DNA of 64,000 nucleotides, taken from Areca catechu (Eukaryota > Streptophyta > Magnoliopsida > Arecales > Arecaceae). Below, one piece after another: positions 9,969 to 20,966 of the stretch (position 1 is the first letter of the stretch; each line of letters opens with the position of its first letter). Made by a program: the position numbers and the translations under genes. Under the pieces are notes generated by a model. The model was not told the DNA's origin. It saw only the letters and a list, made by a program, of their open reading frames with translations, and made no database searches. Location of the stretch: positions 109,033,825 to 109,097,824 of the forward strand of contig CM038053.1 of NCBI GenBank assembly GCA_021397845.1, in the 5' to 3' direction.

Positions 9969-10990
9969 GACTGGCTTGTGCACAGCTAAGTGGTAAGAAT
10001 CCTAAGGATGACATTAATGAGGGAGAACCCAAGCCTACCAATGAGGAAGAAAGGTTAGGTATGACAAGCCCAGAATCAGTTGACCCGATTACCACTGACC
10101 CGAAACCCATTAAAGATGGCATCGAGGAAGTATATGATGATGGCTTGAGTCTAGTTGATGAATATGAGGGGGAAGAACTTGAAGAATGTGACATCGATAC
10201 TATTGGTTCCTTACCTGAGGAGACCTTGGAGAGCAACCAAGTGGTAGGACCTAGTTCAGAAATTCAAGAGATTTGTGAGAATCAGGTTCCTTTAGTCAAA
10301 TACCCCCAGGAAGAACTCATAGTGCTAGCCCGAGCTATCAGTTCGTACCCTCTAATGACAGTCATTCCCCAAGTACCAATTGAAGATCTTTGCACTGAAC
10401 TGTTTAAGTTTGCCCACCCTATGGTAGATCCTCTCCTTAGGATGACTGAATCAAGCCTCTTACAATTGGACCTTGTCCCATGCCCAGCCACTAAGGTCTC
10501 TCCCGTAATCTCAGTTGAACATCCTTGTCTTGAGCGGATTGATTCACCCAGTCCTGTAGAAGTCCTCCTTATGACCCCAGACCCCTTCCTTCGCATGACT
10601 GACCTACCCTTCTATAGAGTATACCTTTCCGCACCCATATGTCAAATTTCAAGTCTTGAGGTCATCATCCATAGGCCCTTCCATGAATCATTCTTCAATC
10701 CAGTTCTTGAGAAAATGGATCATTTTTTGCTTAGAGAACAAACTTTAACTGTTGCAATCACATGTCCTAGGCTACTTCCCGAACCATCTCTTGATCCATT
10801 CCTGGGAGTAGCAAACTTTTCCTTTCATAAGGATGATCAGTTGACACTCATAGATCACCATTCAAACCTTCAGGTCACCACCTTTAGTCAACAGGTAATT
10901 CGAACTCCACCTCATATTTCCTCCCTTTCTCTAGGACTTCCAATGCTTCTTACACCATCCAAGTATACTTTGTCGAAGTCTTTAGAGTGA
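9917..10990 (+). CDS. Unrecognised acidic ORF after the zinc knuckle (chromo1)
   Basis: This 357-residue frame begins inside the damaged knuckle (VCGERGHKSSQCP), so it is the natural continuation of Gag after a one-base deletion. Residues about 25-120 are Glu/Asp-rich (EVYDDGLSLVDEYEGEELEE). After that comes a Pro/Leu/Phe-rich region with repeated DPFLRMT-like motifs that I cannot assign. A PEETL-x2-N...IQE stretch is shared with chromo2 (24733-24960). No protease, RT or RNase H motif is visible although this is where they should be. Long openness in one frame suggests recent coding; function is unknown. Confidence 0.55.
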   Translation: MWVCGERGHKSSQCPCIGLACAQLSGKNPKDDINEGEPKPTNEEERLGMTSPESVDPITTDPKPIKDGIEEVYDDGLSLVDEYEGEELEECDIDTIGSLPEETLESNQVVGPSSEIQEICENQVPLVKYPQEELIVLARAISSYPLMTVIPQVPIEDLCTELFKFAHPMVDPLLRMTESSLLQLDLVPCPATKVSPVISVEHPCLERIDSPSPVEVLLMTPDPFLRMTDLPFYRVYLSAPICQISSLEVIIHRPFHESFFNPVLEKMDHFLLREQTLTVAITCPRLLPEPSLDPFLGVANFSFHKDDQLTLIDHHSNLQVTTFSQQVIRTPPHISSLSLGLPMLLTPSKYTLSKSLE

Positions 10991-11107
10991 ACCACGTGTT
11001 AGAACCTATTAGGTTTGCCACCTACTTCTGGAAGACCTTATGGCACCTACTAGGCACCCATGATAAGTTTTCATGCTCTGCATGCCATCCTCCGACCCAA
11101 GGTCAAA
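10991..11107 (+). pseudogene. Integrase core fragment joined to the acidic ORF
   Basis: One base out of frame with the ORF before it, this reads RFATYFWKTLWHLLGTHDKF, then SCSACHPPTQGQT. That is the region after the second catalytic aspartate in Ty3/gypsy integrases (usual form FW..LW..LGT...FSSA.HPQTDGQT). The preceding S-D-R-D motif is replaced by LEPI. Chromo2 has the same arrangement at 25248-25340, in frame, so the join predates the split of the two families. Confidence 0.65.
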
Positions 11108-11317
11108 CCTAGAGAGCCATAGTTTGTTAGGTTTAGACCTAGGGTTTCTTTGGAATAAATCCATTCTTTAGGAATGCGTCATCAGTCTAGTTTAGTTTTT
11201 CTTGACCCTTTACTAGGCTTTGACTCAGATTTGGTTTGATTGAGAGCACCAGGAATTGGGATTTGTATTTTGTCCAGGGCTGAAATTGCATTCAATGTTT
11301 CGATCAATAGGTCTATA
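11108..11317 (+). other. Non-coding spacer between integrase fragments (chromo1)
   Basis: No frame is conserved here. The start (GGTCAAACC...TAGGTTTAGAC) resembles 25347-25430 of chromo2, so this spacer belonged to the common ancestor of the two reduced chromoviruses. Confidence 0.5.
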
Positions 11318-12030
11318 GGCTAGAGTCCCTTTGAAATTGTTCATGGATACAAGCCTCACACACCACTTGATCTGATTTCACTATTAGCCCACACACACAA
11401 GTCTCTTGATGCACTTGCATAGCATGTAAAGGACTTGCATAAAGAAATTCATGCCAAAATAACTTTAAGTAATGAAACTTATAAGAAGTTGGCTGATTCT
11501 CAAAGGTGAGTCAAAACTTTTGTTGAGGGAGACTATGTAATGATTAGGTTAAGGCCTGAACGGTTTCCTCCTGGAACCGTTAGAAAGTTACATGCTAGAG
11601 GAGCTGGACCATTTAGAGTGGTGAAGAGAGTAGGGTCCAATGCCTATGTGCTCGAGTTGCCTTCAGAACTAGGCATTAGCTCCACTTTCAACATTACAAA
11701 CCTAGTATAGTATAGAGAGCCAGCTGTGATTCCCAGTGAGCCTTTTGAGCCTAATCCTGATCTTGAGAGTGAACCCAACCCTCTGTGTCCACCAACAAAC
11801 TGGCCTGTGAGGAAGGAGCAGATTGAAAAGATCCTGGATGATCAGGTTATCTCTACTCGTAATCGAGGATACCAAAGATACCTGGTCCGCTGGCAAGGAA
11901 GGCTAGATTCTGATGACTCTTGGATCTCTCGAGAAGAATTACAAGAATTGGACCCAGACCTCTTGGAGAGATACCAGAGCCAACTTGATCCATACTCGAC
12001 AGGGTCGAGTTCCTCCCACCCCGGGAGAAT
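11318..12030 (+). pseudogene. Integrase C-terminus with GPY/F module and chromodomain
   Basis: SPFEIVHGYKPHTPLDL opens the end of the integrase core. RLRPERFPPGTVRKLHARGA with GPFRVVKRV (11544-11640) is the GPY/F module. VISTRNRGYQRYLVRWQGRL (about 11828-11974) with the following DDSWI and DLLERYQS is a chromodomain, which in this class directs integration to particular chromatin. At least three stops interrupt the reading (near 11420, 11507 and 11708). The last codons run to GRIGAG, where the 3' LTR begins; GGGAGAAT just before 12031 is the likely polypurine tract. Confidence 0.85.
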
Positions 12031-13666
12031 TGGTGCGGGCACTAGACTCAGAAGAAGACTTCAGGGCTCATCTGGATCTCTGATTGACCTTGCCCGAGAA
12101 TTAGGGTTTTCTGGTTTTGTAATAAGGGTTGACTTGGTCAACTCAATTTTAGTTGAGTCTGTATTTCCCTGTAATTTAATTTTGTTGAGTCATGTTGACT
12201 CAGTTCAAGTCCTAGTAGTGGTCTAAGTCTTCTCCAGGGTGCCACATTTTCTCCCAAGCCCAAGTAAGTGGGCCCAAACTCCCAGCCACACGCCAGAGTC
12301 CAGGAGGTGCCACATCTCCATCCCAGTGTCTTGGTCCCCACACCCAAGGGAGCAAGAATTTTTCTTGAAGCCAAAATCAAGGAGGCGCCCCATATATACC
12401 TTAAAAGGCCAAGCTAAAGGAGGAAAGAGGCATTCTTGGGGAGCACTTCAAGGGGGCGCCCAATCCATGCCTAAAAAGCCCAAAGCAAAGTTGGGAAGAG
12501 CCATGACTTGGGGAGAAAGAAAAGGAGGTGTCCAAAAGAGTTGAGCCATGGAAGGAAGAAATTTTTTTCTTGAAAAGCAAGGCTATGAGGCGCCACCTAC
12601 TTACCATTCGGAGCTTTCAATCAACATTTATGGAACCTCTTGGCCGGCCATATGGGAAGGAATTGATTCTACAAACCTAATTTGAAGATCCATCCTATTA
12701 GTCCCACATGGGAAGATGTAAAACCCTGACCTTTTGTAAAGTCCTATAAAATAAACCCCTCTTGTATGTTTTGAAAACAACTGATGAATGAATTCAATTT
12801 ATGTGTGAGCAAACTTTGTGTTTCTCTCTTCCGCACTTGCATCCAGGTGTTGAGCTCCGTGGGGAGTAAATCCGGGTTCCCCAGGAACCTTGAGACGGTG
12901 TGAGATCTCAACCCAAAATCCTAGGTTAGCCACTTCACTTCCAAAACCTAGCCGCCCATCATCCTCTTCATTCCACCAAACCCTAGCCTATCCCATCTCT
13001 CACGGCCCCTCTCTCCAAGTAGTGGCCGACCACCAGCATCCAGGTCCAGTTCGGCTACTTCAAATACGGAGCAAATCCTAGAGGAAGCCAGATCAGCATC
13101 CAGGAGAATCAGGACTTCAGCAACATCAACTTTCAAGTTCTTCTATCTGGTAAATCCTTCCTTGAGTATCTAGTTCCATAAATTGTTCTTCTTCTTTCCC
13201 AGATCTTGAGTTTAGGAGAAGCCAACTCTACCAAAGGACCAGTATTGGAGGATCCATTGCGAAGATATCTGAATCCGGGGATCCAACAATCTGCTCAAGA
13301 GAGTCTTTCCACTAAACTCTGTGAAGATCACTGCCTGGTCTGTAACCCTTCTCTTCTCTTTACTTCTGTCATGTTGAAAGTTCAGAGCGAAACCCTAGGT
13401 CTGGGAGTTTCTCAACCCCCAGCGATCCTTTACTTCTGAACTACTCTGATAACCTAGTTTCTTTAAATTTTGCTTTCAATTATTAAATAGTTTCTGTAAT
13501 TCTAGTTTAACTTTCCTTGAGTCAAAGCCGACTTCTGAAATATTAAAAAAAAAAATAACAAAAAAAAGAATTAGTCCTTAATTTACTTTTGCATCGCATC
13601 ATCTCTTTGTTTCTGCATCATTTTTGGTATCAGAGCTTCCGTTCTGCAATCACTCACTGCACCTAT
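12031..13666 (+). repeat. 3' LTR of chromo1
   Basis: It starts TGGTGCGGGCACTAGACTC after GGGAGAAT and parallels the 5' LTR throughout. The extra primer site is at 13625-13636. The end is placed before the duplicated CTGCA at 13667; the last bases (TCTGCAATCACTCA) differ slightly from the 5' copy (TCTACATCA), so the boundary is uncertain by a few bases. Confidence 0.85.
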
Positions 13667-14691
13667 TTATAGAGCATCATCTTCTCGTTACCGAGGGATT
13701 TCCATCTGAAGCCCCCTGCCCATCGTCCCTTTCCTCTTAGTTTTTTTTCCAATCTCTCTTCGTCCCACTTTCTTCCACACTTCCATATACGAGAGGAGAG
13801 TTACCCAGGGAGAGAGCCTTAGTTATTTTTTTTTTTTATTTTAACTCCAAGCCCTGTAATGGCTTAGAGTTAAATCTTTTGTAATTTATATTATTTCCTT
13901 TGCAATAGAAAATTTTATTTCTTTATTAATTTGTTCTTATTTTTTTAATTTCAGCACTAGAATAGTTTTTTCTTTGTAATTTATTTTATTCTATTCAATA
14001 TCCCTGCAATTAGTGTTAGTTTGTTTATGTATTTTTGCTTTAAATTCTGTAATTTAAATTTCAGTAAGTAGTTAATTTGATTTTAATTTTTTTCAACAAT
14101 AATTTTTTAAAGTTTTATTTTAAAAACCATGTCTAGCTAAGCGATTATCCTAGGATCAAGATGAAGCTAGACCTTGTTTAGAATCCTGTATTTGGGATCC
14201 TTCTGTGTTTTAATTCTTTAGAGTATCTCCTTTGATCCTCTTACTACTAATCTTAATGGGCTATCATTGGTCATACCCCTTTATAGTTCACATTTGACTT
14301 AGTGTAGAAGGGTTCTAGGTAATAGGCTCATTAGATAGTTAATTTTTCCTTTGTAAATACCTCTTGTGGTTATTTGTTAGGTCAGAGCCCTTTCATAATC
14401 CATACTTAAGAATACAAGAGAAAAAGTGAAAGGAAATGAAACCTTAGAAAGGCTTTATTAGTCATCAGTCTAGCAGATTCTAAATATCCTAGGATTATTT
14501 TAATTGTTTTTTTTTGATTATAGCTTTAGAATAATTTAGCAATTAATCTTTCAATCTTGTTAGAGCTCGCCTGAGCATAGGGTTTTGAACACAGTTCAAA
14601 AACCATTTCCTTATAGATCAACCCATACTCGCTGCTGGACCGTGCTACTCATAATACCCGTGCACTTGCGGTTAAACTAAAGTTCACATCA
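13667..14691 (+). repeat. Athila-type 5' LTR, third piece (promoter, R, U5)
   Basis: This matches 59495-60516 of the middle LTR. CTATTTATAGAG (13672-13683) is the likely TATA box, two bases from the chromo1 insertion. It ends at TTCACATCA, just before a tRNA-Asp primer site. The piece contains AT-rich tracts and CTTGTTAGAGCTCGC but no conserved frame. Confidence 0.85.
13672..13683 (+). promoter_or_regulatory. TATA box of the Athila LTR
   Basis: CTATTTATAGAG occurs identically in the other LTR copy at 59500-59511. Chromo1 is inserted directly upstream here, and the copia array is inserted about 40 bases upstream of the same site in the other copy. Confidence 0.65.
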
Positions 14692-14697
14692 AGCTTT

Positions 14698-14715
14698 TGA
14701 CATCGTTGTCGGGGA
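14698..14715 (+). other. Primer-binding site of Athila A (tRNA-Asp)
   Basis: TGACATCGTTGTCGGGGA corresponds, with C-to-T-like changes, to the tRNA-Asp primer site usual in Athila elements. Copy B has the less changed TTGGCACCATTGCCGGGA at 60522-60539. Confidence 0.75.
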
Positions 14716-15580
14716 ATTGGTATGTTTAAAATTGTGTTTTAAATTTCTTGCTCTTCATGCTTTAGTCTGATTTGCTAGCATCTTTATGTATTTTATTTTA
14801 TTTAAGTTGGTGAATGCTAGAATCAAGTACGCATTTAAATTATTCTAGTTCCCTTCAGCATATTATCTTGACTTTAGTTTAGTTTAGTTTTTCATTTAAA
14901 TTTGTTTAATTTTTTTCTATTTATGCATAGCATTCTTAAATCACTTTAAGGGCACGAACTTAAAAAGATAAGGTAAGGATTTCATTACCCTTCCTTAGCC
15001 CACCACAAGACTCCTTCATTTGCATTAACCCCAAGCCTTTAAATAAAATTAATTAGACACTGACCCTAAGGACATAGAGCTCATTGGGACAGGAGACCTA
15101 AGAGTTATACCAAGCTAGATTCAATCATTGAATTGGTGTCTAGGAAAGTGGTTCAGGGGATTAAGTCCCGAAGAAAGGCGATTACTTAATTGGTTCCATT
15201 CGCTGACCTGGCCATCCAATTGGTGTCTAAGAAAGCAACGGGGGATCCCGCTAATATTACACTTACCTGGCTAATTTAGTGAATTGGTCAAACTTGAGTG
15301 CTTGAAGGTCGACTTGGAATAGTTACGAGCTATATAGTTCTAGGTTACCCCTAAATATGATTAATTTTGTATGGAACTTGTTTGAAAATTAAAAAGAAAT
15401 TAATTAAAAAAATTAATTAAACTATTTTAGGTATTTTTCAATCTTGACTGCCCTGACATAAGGCTGCCTGGTATAATTGGAAGTTATGTTGTAGGGTTGT
15501 CCTTGGGTATGAAAGGTTGAATTAATTTAGAATTTTTTAAGAAAGCTTCAAAATAAAAAACTAAAAAAATATAAATATGA
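14716..15580 (+). other. Athila A leader with modules M0, M1 and M2
   Basis: This 0.86-kb leader contains M0 (14945-15060: TTAAGGGCA, GGTAAGGATTTCATTACC stem-loop, CCTTAGCCC), M1 (15120-15300: GGTGTCTAGGAAAG, GACCTGGCC, CCAATTGGTGTCTA, CTTACCTGGC) and M2 (15436-15520: CTGCCTGGTATAA, GTTATGTTGTAGGGTTGTCC). The same blocks occur in other element families in the window. It has no coding frame of note. Confidence 0.65.
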
Positions 15581-16833
15581 AAAATTCAAAAAAATAGAAG
15601 ACATAGTAGATTTAGTGAATTCTCCACTCCTATGTGGAGAAGGATATCAGTTAACTTGTTAGAACCGATTTGATTCCTGTTTCAAATCCTACGACCTCTA
15701 CAATGGATTTAACTAATCAAACCCAAACCTTAAGGATTTATGTTATCCAGTTGGTTCTGTCCAACCTTCTTGCATTAGGTTGCCTCAACCCATAGTAAAT
15801 AATTTTGAAATCAAACCTCAATAATTAATATGCATCCAAGTCCACGGGAATAAGGATGAATATATATTTATTAGGGAATTTGAAGAGGTTTATGAAACTA
15901 TAAGGCTGCAATAAATATCAAAGGACGAAATCAAGCTGAGACTAATCAACTTTTCCCTTAAGAATAATGCTAAAAAGTGGCATTATAGTCTTCCAAATTA
16001 ATCTGTCATGACCTAAAGAGCTTTGTAAGAGTGTTCTTAAAGAAATACTTTCCTCATCATAAAATAGCTAAAGTTGGAAATGAAATAAACCAATTTTATC
16101 AATTAGCTAGAGAGTCATTTTGGAAATACTTTGACCATTTCAAGAACCTCCTAACCCAATGTCTGCACCATGGAATAAGAAATTGGAGACTATGCCAAAT
16201 CATTTATGAGGGTTTAGATTCCAATTCAAGAACAATGCTAGAGTCCATGTGCCAAGGCCAATTTATGTATAAAGAACCCAATGAAGCCTGGCAATTCTTA
16301 GAAGACCTAACTGAAAAGAATTTACAATGGGAAACAACTAGGGAACCAAAAATATCCACACCATCAGAGGTGGAATGTATCAAATGCAGACTTTCTTAGC
16401 TACAGAAGCTAAAATTGCAACCTTGACACGCAGGTTAGAGGCCTTAGAACTTCAAAGACCATCTAGTGTGAACCAAGTGTCTGCAACGATGTGTAATGGG
16501 TGCAATGCACCAGACCATATCCTTGAGGAATGTCCACTCCTAATGAACCCAATGGAGAATGGATATGCACAGGTGAATGCTACATACCAGAGACCAATTA
16601 ACAATCCCAATGCACCCACATATAACCCAGGATGGAGGAATCATCCAAATTTTTTATGGTCACAGAATCCAAATGTTGGTGGTCTTAGCTTCAATCAACA
16701 AAATCCAAAGCCTAATATTGTGATGAACAACCTACGACCACCAGGCTTCAATATTAATGAAAAGAAACTGAGTTCTTTAGAGAAAAGCTTGAAAGCCTTA
16801 GCCAAATCCATGCTGACACCAATGCCACATTGA
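15580..16833 (+). pseudogene. Athila A Gag
   Basis: Compared with copy B (61410-61877), the N-terminal part at 15580-16030 is broken by stops. From 16031 an open stretch encodes the capsid region FLKKYFPHHKIAKVGNEINQ, then FWKYFDHFKNLLTQCLHHG and IIYEGLDSNSRTMLES, the Athila-type retrotransposon Gag domain. After a frameshift near 16375-16399 the frame continues with a coiled-coil LTRRLEALELQ and a CCHC knuckle CNGCNAPDHILEEC (16489-16530). It ends at 16833. Confidence 0.8.
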
Positions 16834-17340
16834 GTAACTTCATGCAAATCACGGGCCAACTTCTAAATTCAAACTCTCAAGCTATAGCCCGCTTGGAAAT
16901 GCAAGTGGGTCAGCTAGCATCTACCATTAGTGAATGTGAATGAAGTAGGCTACCTAGTCAACCTGAGACCAACCCAAGAAATCAAAATGGCCATCTACCC
17001 CAAGGAAATCAAGTCAACAAGTAATGTTATTCAAACTTTAAGATCAGGGAATAAGTGAATAATCAGGTAGGTACATCCGACACTAGAGAAGACTTAACTA
17101 CTGAGTCAAATGACTACTATCGAATGAACAACCTACTTTACAAACTCGAGATTTTGAAACTAATAATCCACCAAACCATGTGCTAATAATCTCAAAAGTT
17201 CCTTTTCCAAATTGATTAAGTCTAATAAATAATTGAATATTTAGACAAATGTTAAGGCATTCAAGCAAGTTCAAGTAAATATTCTTCTACTAGATATAAT
17301 CCAACAGGTTTCCGACTTGTGCTAAATCTCTAAAAGTTCT

Positions 17341-17592
17341 TTGTACCAAGAAAGGACTACCAATGTACTGAAGAGATCTTTCTTAGTAGCAAGTGTGAGT
17401 TCATACCTATTAAGTCACATGCCCATAAAATATAAGGATCCAGGATCTCCAACATTTTCATGTGCTATAAGAGAAACTCACATTGAGAAGGCCTTACTTG
17501 ATTTAGGGGCTAGTGTAAATATCCTACCATATTCAGTTTTGAACAATTGGGATTGGAAAAACTTGAGCCAACAGGGATCACATTATAATTAG
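17341..17592 (+). pseudogene. Athila A aspartic protease fragment
   Basis: IEKALLDLGASVNILPYSVL carries the D-L-G-A active-site form usual in Athila proteases. The flap and C-terminal part continue in another frame to about 17790 (VDFIILETEP...ILGRPFLAT-like reading). The stretch 16834-17340 between Gag and protease is a broken linker without domains I recognise. Confidence 0.75.
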
Positions 17593-18189
17593 CAGATCGA
17601 TCTTTTAAAATCCCTAAAGGAATGGTAGAGGATGTCTTAATTAAGATTGGTAATTTGATTTTTCCTGTAGATTTTATTATTTTGGAGACTGAACCAGTAT
17701 CAAATCCTAAAAGTCATATCCTAGTTATTTTAGGAAGACCATTCTTAGCTACTACTAATGCTGAAATTATTATTAGAATAGACTTATGAAACTATCCTTT
17801 GGAAACATGACTATTGAGCTGAATATATTCAATTTGGAATAGGAATCTACTAAGTATGCTAATGTGAATATAATCCAAGATGAGATTTATGAACCTATAG
17901 ACATTAGCAAAGAAGAAGTCGATATTGAGTCTAATATCTGGCCAACCCATGAAGATTAGAATTTAGATAAACTACTTGAGATAATAAAAATGGCTAGAGG
18001 TGGGAGCCTCCTACTGAAATACTCATGAAAATGGTTAAACCATCAACCAAGCCATTAAAAGAAGAGGCACCCAAGTTAGAATTGAAACCCCTCCCTAAGC
18101 ACCTTAAGTATGTGTATTTAGGTCCAGAGGAAACCTTGCCTATAATTATTGCCTCAGACCTAAATCCTAAATAAGAGAAAGAGCTCTTG

Positions 18190-18975
18190 ATTATTCTAAG
18201 AGAAAATCGAGAAGCAATAGGCTAGACCATGGCAGATATTAAGGGAATAAGTCCTTCCATAGTTCAACATAGGATACACTTAGAGGAAGAGGCTAAACCA
18301 ACTAGAGAAGCTCAAAGGAGATTAAATCTGGCAAAGAAAGAAGTGGTCAAGAAAGAGATTTTGAAGTTACTTGATAATGGAATCATTTATCCTATTTCTG
18401 ATAGTTCGTGGATAAGTCCTGTTCAAGTGGTACCTAAAAGTCTAGAATAATAGTGATTTAAAATGAAGCAAATGAACTTATCCCAACCAGAACCTAAACA
18501 GGATGGATGGTCTGTATAGACTATAGAAAATTGAATGCAGCAACAAGGAAAGATCACTTTCCTTTGCCATTTATTAACTAGATGTTAGAGAAATTAGTCG
18601 GACAAGAGTTTTACTATTTTCTTGATGGATACTCTGGCTATAATCAAATCCCCATAGCCCCTGAAGATCATGAAAGACCATATTTACCTACCCATTTGGA
18701 ACCTTTGCTTATAGCTGAATGCCCTTTGGGTTATCCAAAGCACCAACAACCTTCCAAAGATGTATGATCAGCATTTTCTCTGACATGGTTGAATGATTTT
18801 TGAAAATTTTCATGGATGACTTTTCTGTATTTGGCCCTACCTTCTCCGAATGTTTAAACCATCTAAGACTAGTCCAAGAGAGATGTAAGGAGAAGCATTT
18901 AGTTTTCAATTAGGAAAAATGTCAATTCATGGTTAAAGAAGGTATAGTTCTTGGTCATGAGTTTCAAAAAGAGGA
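18190..18975 (+). pseudogene. Athila A reverse transcriptase
   Basis: The pieces are MADIKGISPSIVQHRIHLEE and NGIIYPISDSSWISPVQVVP (18229-18450), DYRKLNAATRKDHFPLP (about 18518-18570), EFYYFLDGYSGYNQIPIAPE (18582-18767) and FMDDFSVFG (about 18811-18837), which is the catalytic Y/F-x-D-D box. They lie in three frames with several stops. Between protease and RT (17800-18190) only broken linker is seen. Confidence 0.85.
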
Positions 18976-19570
18976 ATAGAAGTTGATAAGCCCAAAGTTG
19001 AGCTGATTGCTAGTCTTCCACCATCCAAGTATGTCAAAGAAATTCGTTCATTTTTAGAACATGCTGGATTTTATAATAGATTCATACCCAATTTTAGCAA
19101 ATTGTCTCATCCATTGACAAATTTGTTAGCAGAGACGAAATTTGAGTTTACTCTTGAGTGCCTAGAGTCTTTTGAATTTCTTAAAAAGACACTCATTTCT
19201 ACTCCCATCACTCATCCACCCATATGGAGTGAACCCTTTGAACTCATGTGCGATGCATCTGATCATGATGTAGGTGCAGTTTTAGGTCAAAAGATTAATA
19301 AGTTGCCTAGAGTTATTTATTATGCCAGTAAAACTTTAAATGATGCACAACTTAATTATACAACTACTGAAAAAAGTTTCTAGCTATTGTCTTTTCTTTA
19401 GAGAAATTAAGGTCTTACTTGGTTGGATCGTATACCATCATTTATACTGACCACTCAGCCATTAAATATCTCATAGCAAAGAAAGATGCTAAGGCACGCT
19501 TAATATGATGGATTTTACTCTTTCAAGAATTTGACCTAGAAATTAAGGATAACAAAGGACAGAGAATGCT
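18976..19570 (+). pseudogene. Athila A RNase H
   Basis: FYNRFIPNFSKLSHPLTNLL leads into FELMCDASDHDVGAVLGQ, which holds the first catalytic aspartate of RNase H, then RVIYYASKTLNDAQLNYTTT with the glutamate region. After a frameshift near 19380 it goes on with LRSYLVGSYTIIYTDHSAIK. Order matches RT-RNase H of Ty3 elements. Confidence 0.8.
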
Positions 19571-19582
19571 GTAGCTAATCAC

Positions 19583-20966
19583 TTGTCCCGAATCATAATC
19601 GCACCATCTAATGAACCACCTATCAATGAGTATTTTCTAGATGAACAACTCATGTCCGTGTCCACTGAACCATGGTATGATGATATCATCAATTATTTAG
19701 CCGTTAGTGAAGTTCCTTCTCATTGGACCACTCAAGATAAACATAAATTCTTTGCCCAAGTGAAGTATTTCATTTTGGATGATCCTTACCTATTTAAATA
19801 ATGTCCTGATCAGATCATTAGGTGGTGTGTTCTAGATAAAGAGGTTAAAAGTATTCTATCATTTTGTCATGATCAAGCGTGTGGTGGTCACTTTGCATCT
19901 AAGAAGACAGCTACCAAAGTACTTCAATGTGGGTTTTATTGGCCTAATTTATTTAAGGATGCACATGTGTACTGTAAGAGTTGTGCTCGGAGCCAACAAA
20001 TGGGTTGAATCACCAAGAGAGACATGATGCTGCTTAATCCAATCTTGGTGGTTGAGATTTTTGATGTATGGGGAATCGATTTTATGGGACCATTTCCAAA
20101 CTCCTTTGGAAATGAATATATTTTAGTGGCTGTTGATTATGTTTCTAAGTGGGTAGAAGTTGTTCCATATAGGTCCACTGATAGCAAAGTGGTAATTAAT
20201 TTCTTAAGAAAAATATTCTCTCCCATATTGGTATTCCTAGAGCAATCATTAGTGATCGAGGGACACATTTTTGCAACCGGCCCTTTGCCACATTAATGAA
20301 AAAATATAATGTTACCCACAAGTTATCTACACCATATCATCCTCAAACTAGTGGGCAAGTAGAATTATCCAATAGACAAATCAAGCAAATCTTGGAGAAG
20401 ACTGTTAATGCCAATAGAAAAGATTGGTCTTTGAAATTAGTTGATGCACTTTTGGCATACCGCACTACCTACAAGACCAACCTAGGAATGTCTCCTTATA
20501 GGATTGTGTTTGGAAAACCATGTCACTTGCCTATTGAATTAGAACACAAAGCTATGTAGGCAATTAAAAAATTGAACATGGACTTGGACTTAGCTGGAAA
20601 TAATGGAAGCTTCAGATCAATGAATTAGAAGAACATAGAAATGAAGCTTACGAGAATGCCAGGGTCTACAAAGAAAGAACAAAAGTATTTCATGATCAAG
20701 CAATTCTTAGAAAATCTTTTACTCTTGAACAAAAAGTTTTTTTGTATAATTCAAGGTTACATCTTTTTCCTGGGAAGCTTAGGTCTAGATGGATAGGACC
20801 TTTCATTGTTAAGGAAGTCTTTCCGTATGGGGCTATAGAAATTGAAAACCTAAGCAATGGTGTTGTTTTCAAAGTTAATGGTCAACGATTAAAACCATTC
20901 TTGGAATTACCCACAGAATCTATGGAAGAAGCCATAGTTCTTTATGAACCAACATATCTTGATTAG
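19583..20966 (+). pseudogene. Athila A integrase
   Basis: The zinc-binding HHCC region lies at 19856-20006 (FCHDQACGGHFASKKTATKV and YCKSCARSQQ). The core is at 20024-20296 (WGIDFMGPFPNSFGNEYILV, first aspartate); the second, expected as SDRGTHF, falls at a frameshift near 20250. The glutamate region is at 20296-20559 (TPYHPQTSGQVELSNRQIKQ). The C-terminal piece at 20742-20966 has LFPGKLRSRWIGPF and FKVNGQRLKPF. All pieces are separated by frameshifts or stops. Confidence 0.85.

Larger units (their letters stand above)
6943..13666 (+). mobile_element. Reduced Ty3/gypsy chromovirus (chromo1)
   Basis: LTRs of about 1.63 kb (6943-8575 and 12031-13666) bound an interior of 3.5 kb. The target duplication CTGCA (6938-6942 and 13667-13671) is exact, and the empty site is visible at 59490-59510. 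The interior has a tRNA-iMet primer site, a structured leader, a short Gag, an unrecognised acidic ORF fused to integrase debris, the integrase C-terminal GPY/F module, and a chromodomain. Protease, RT and RNase H are absent, so it is non-autonomous. The chromodomain places it among chromoviruses. Confidence 0.88.
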
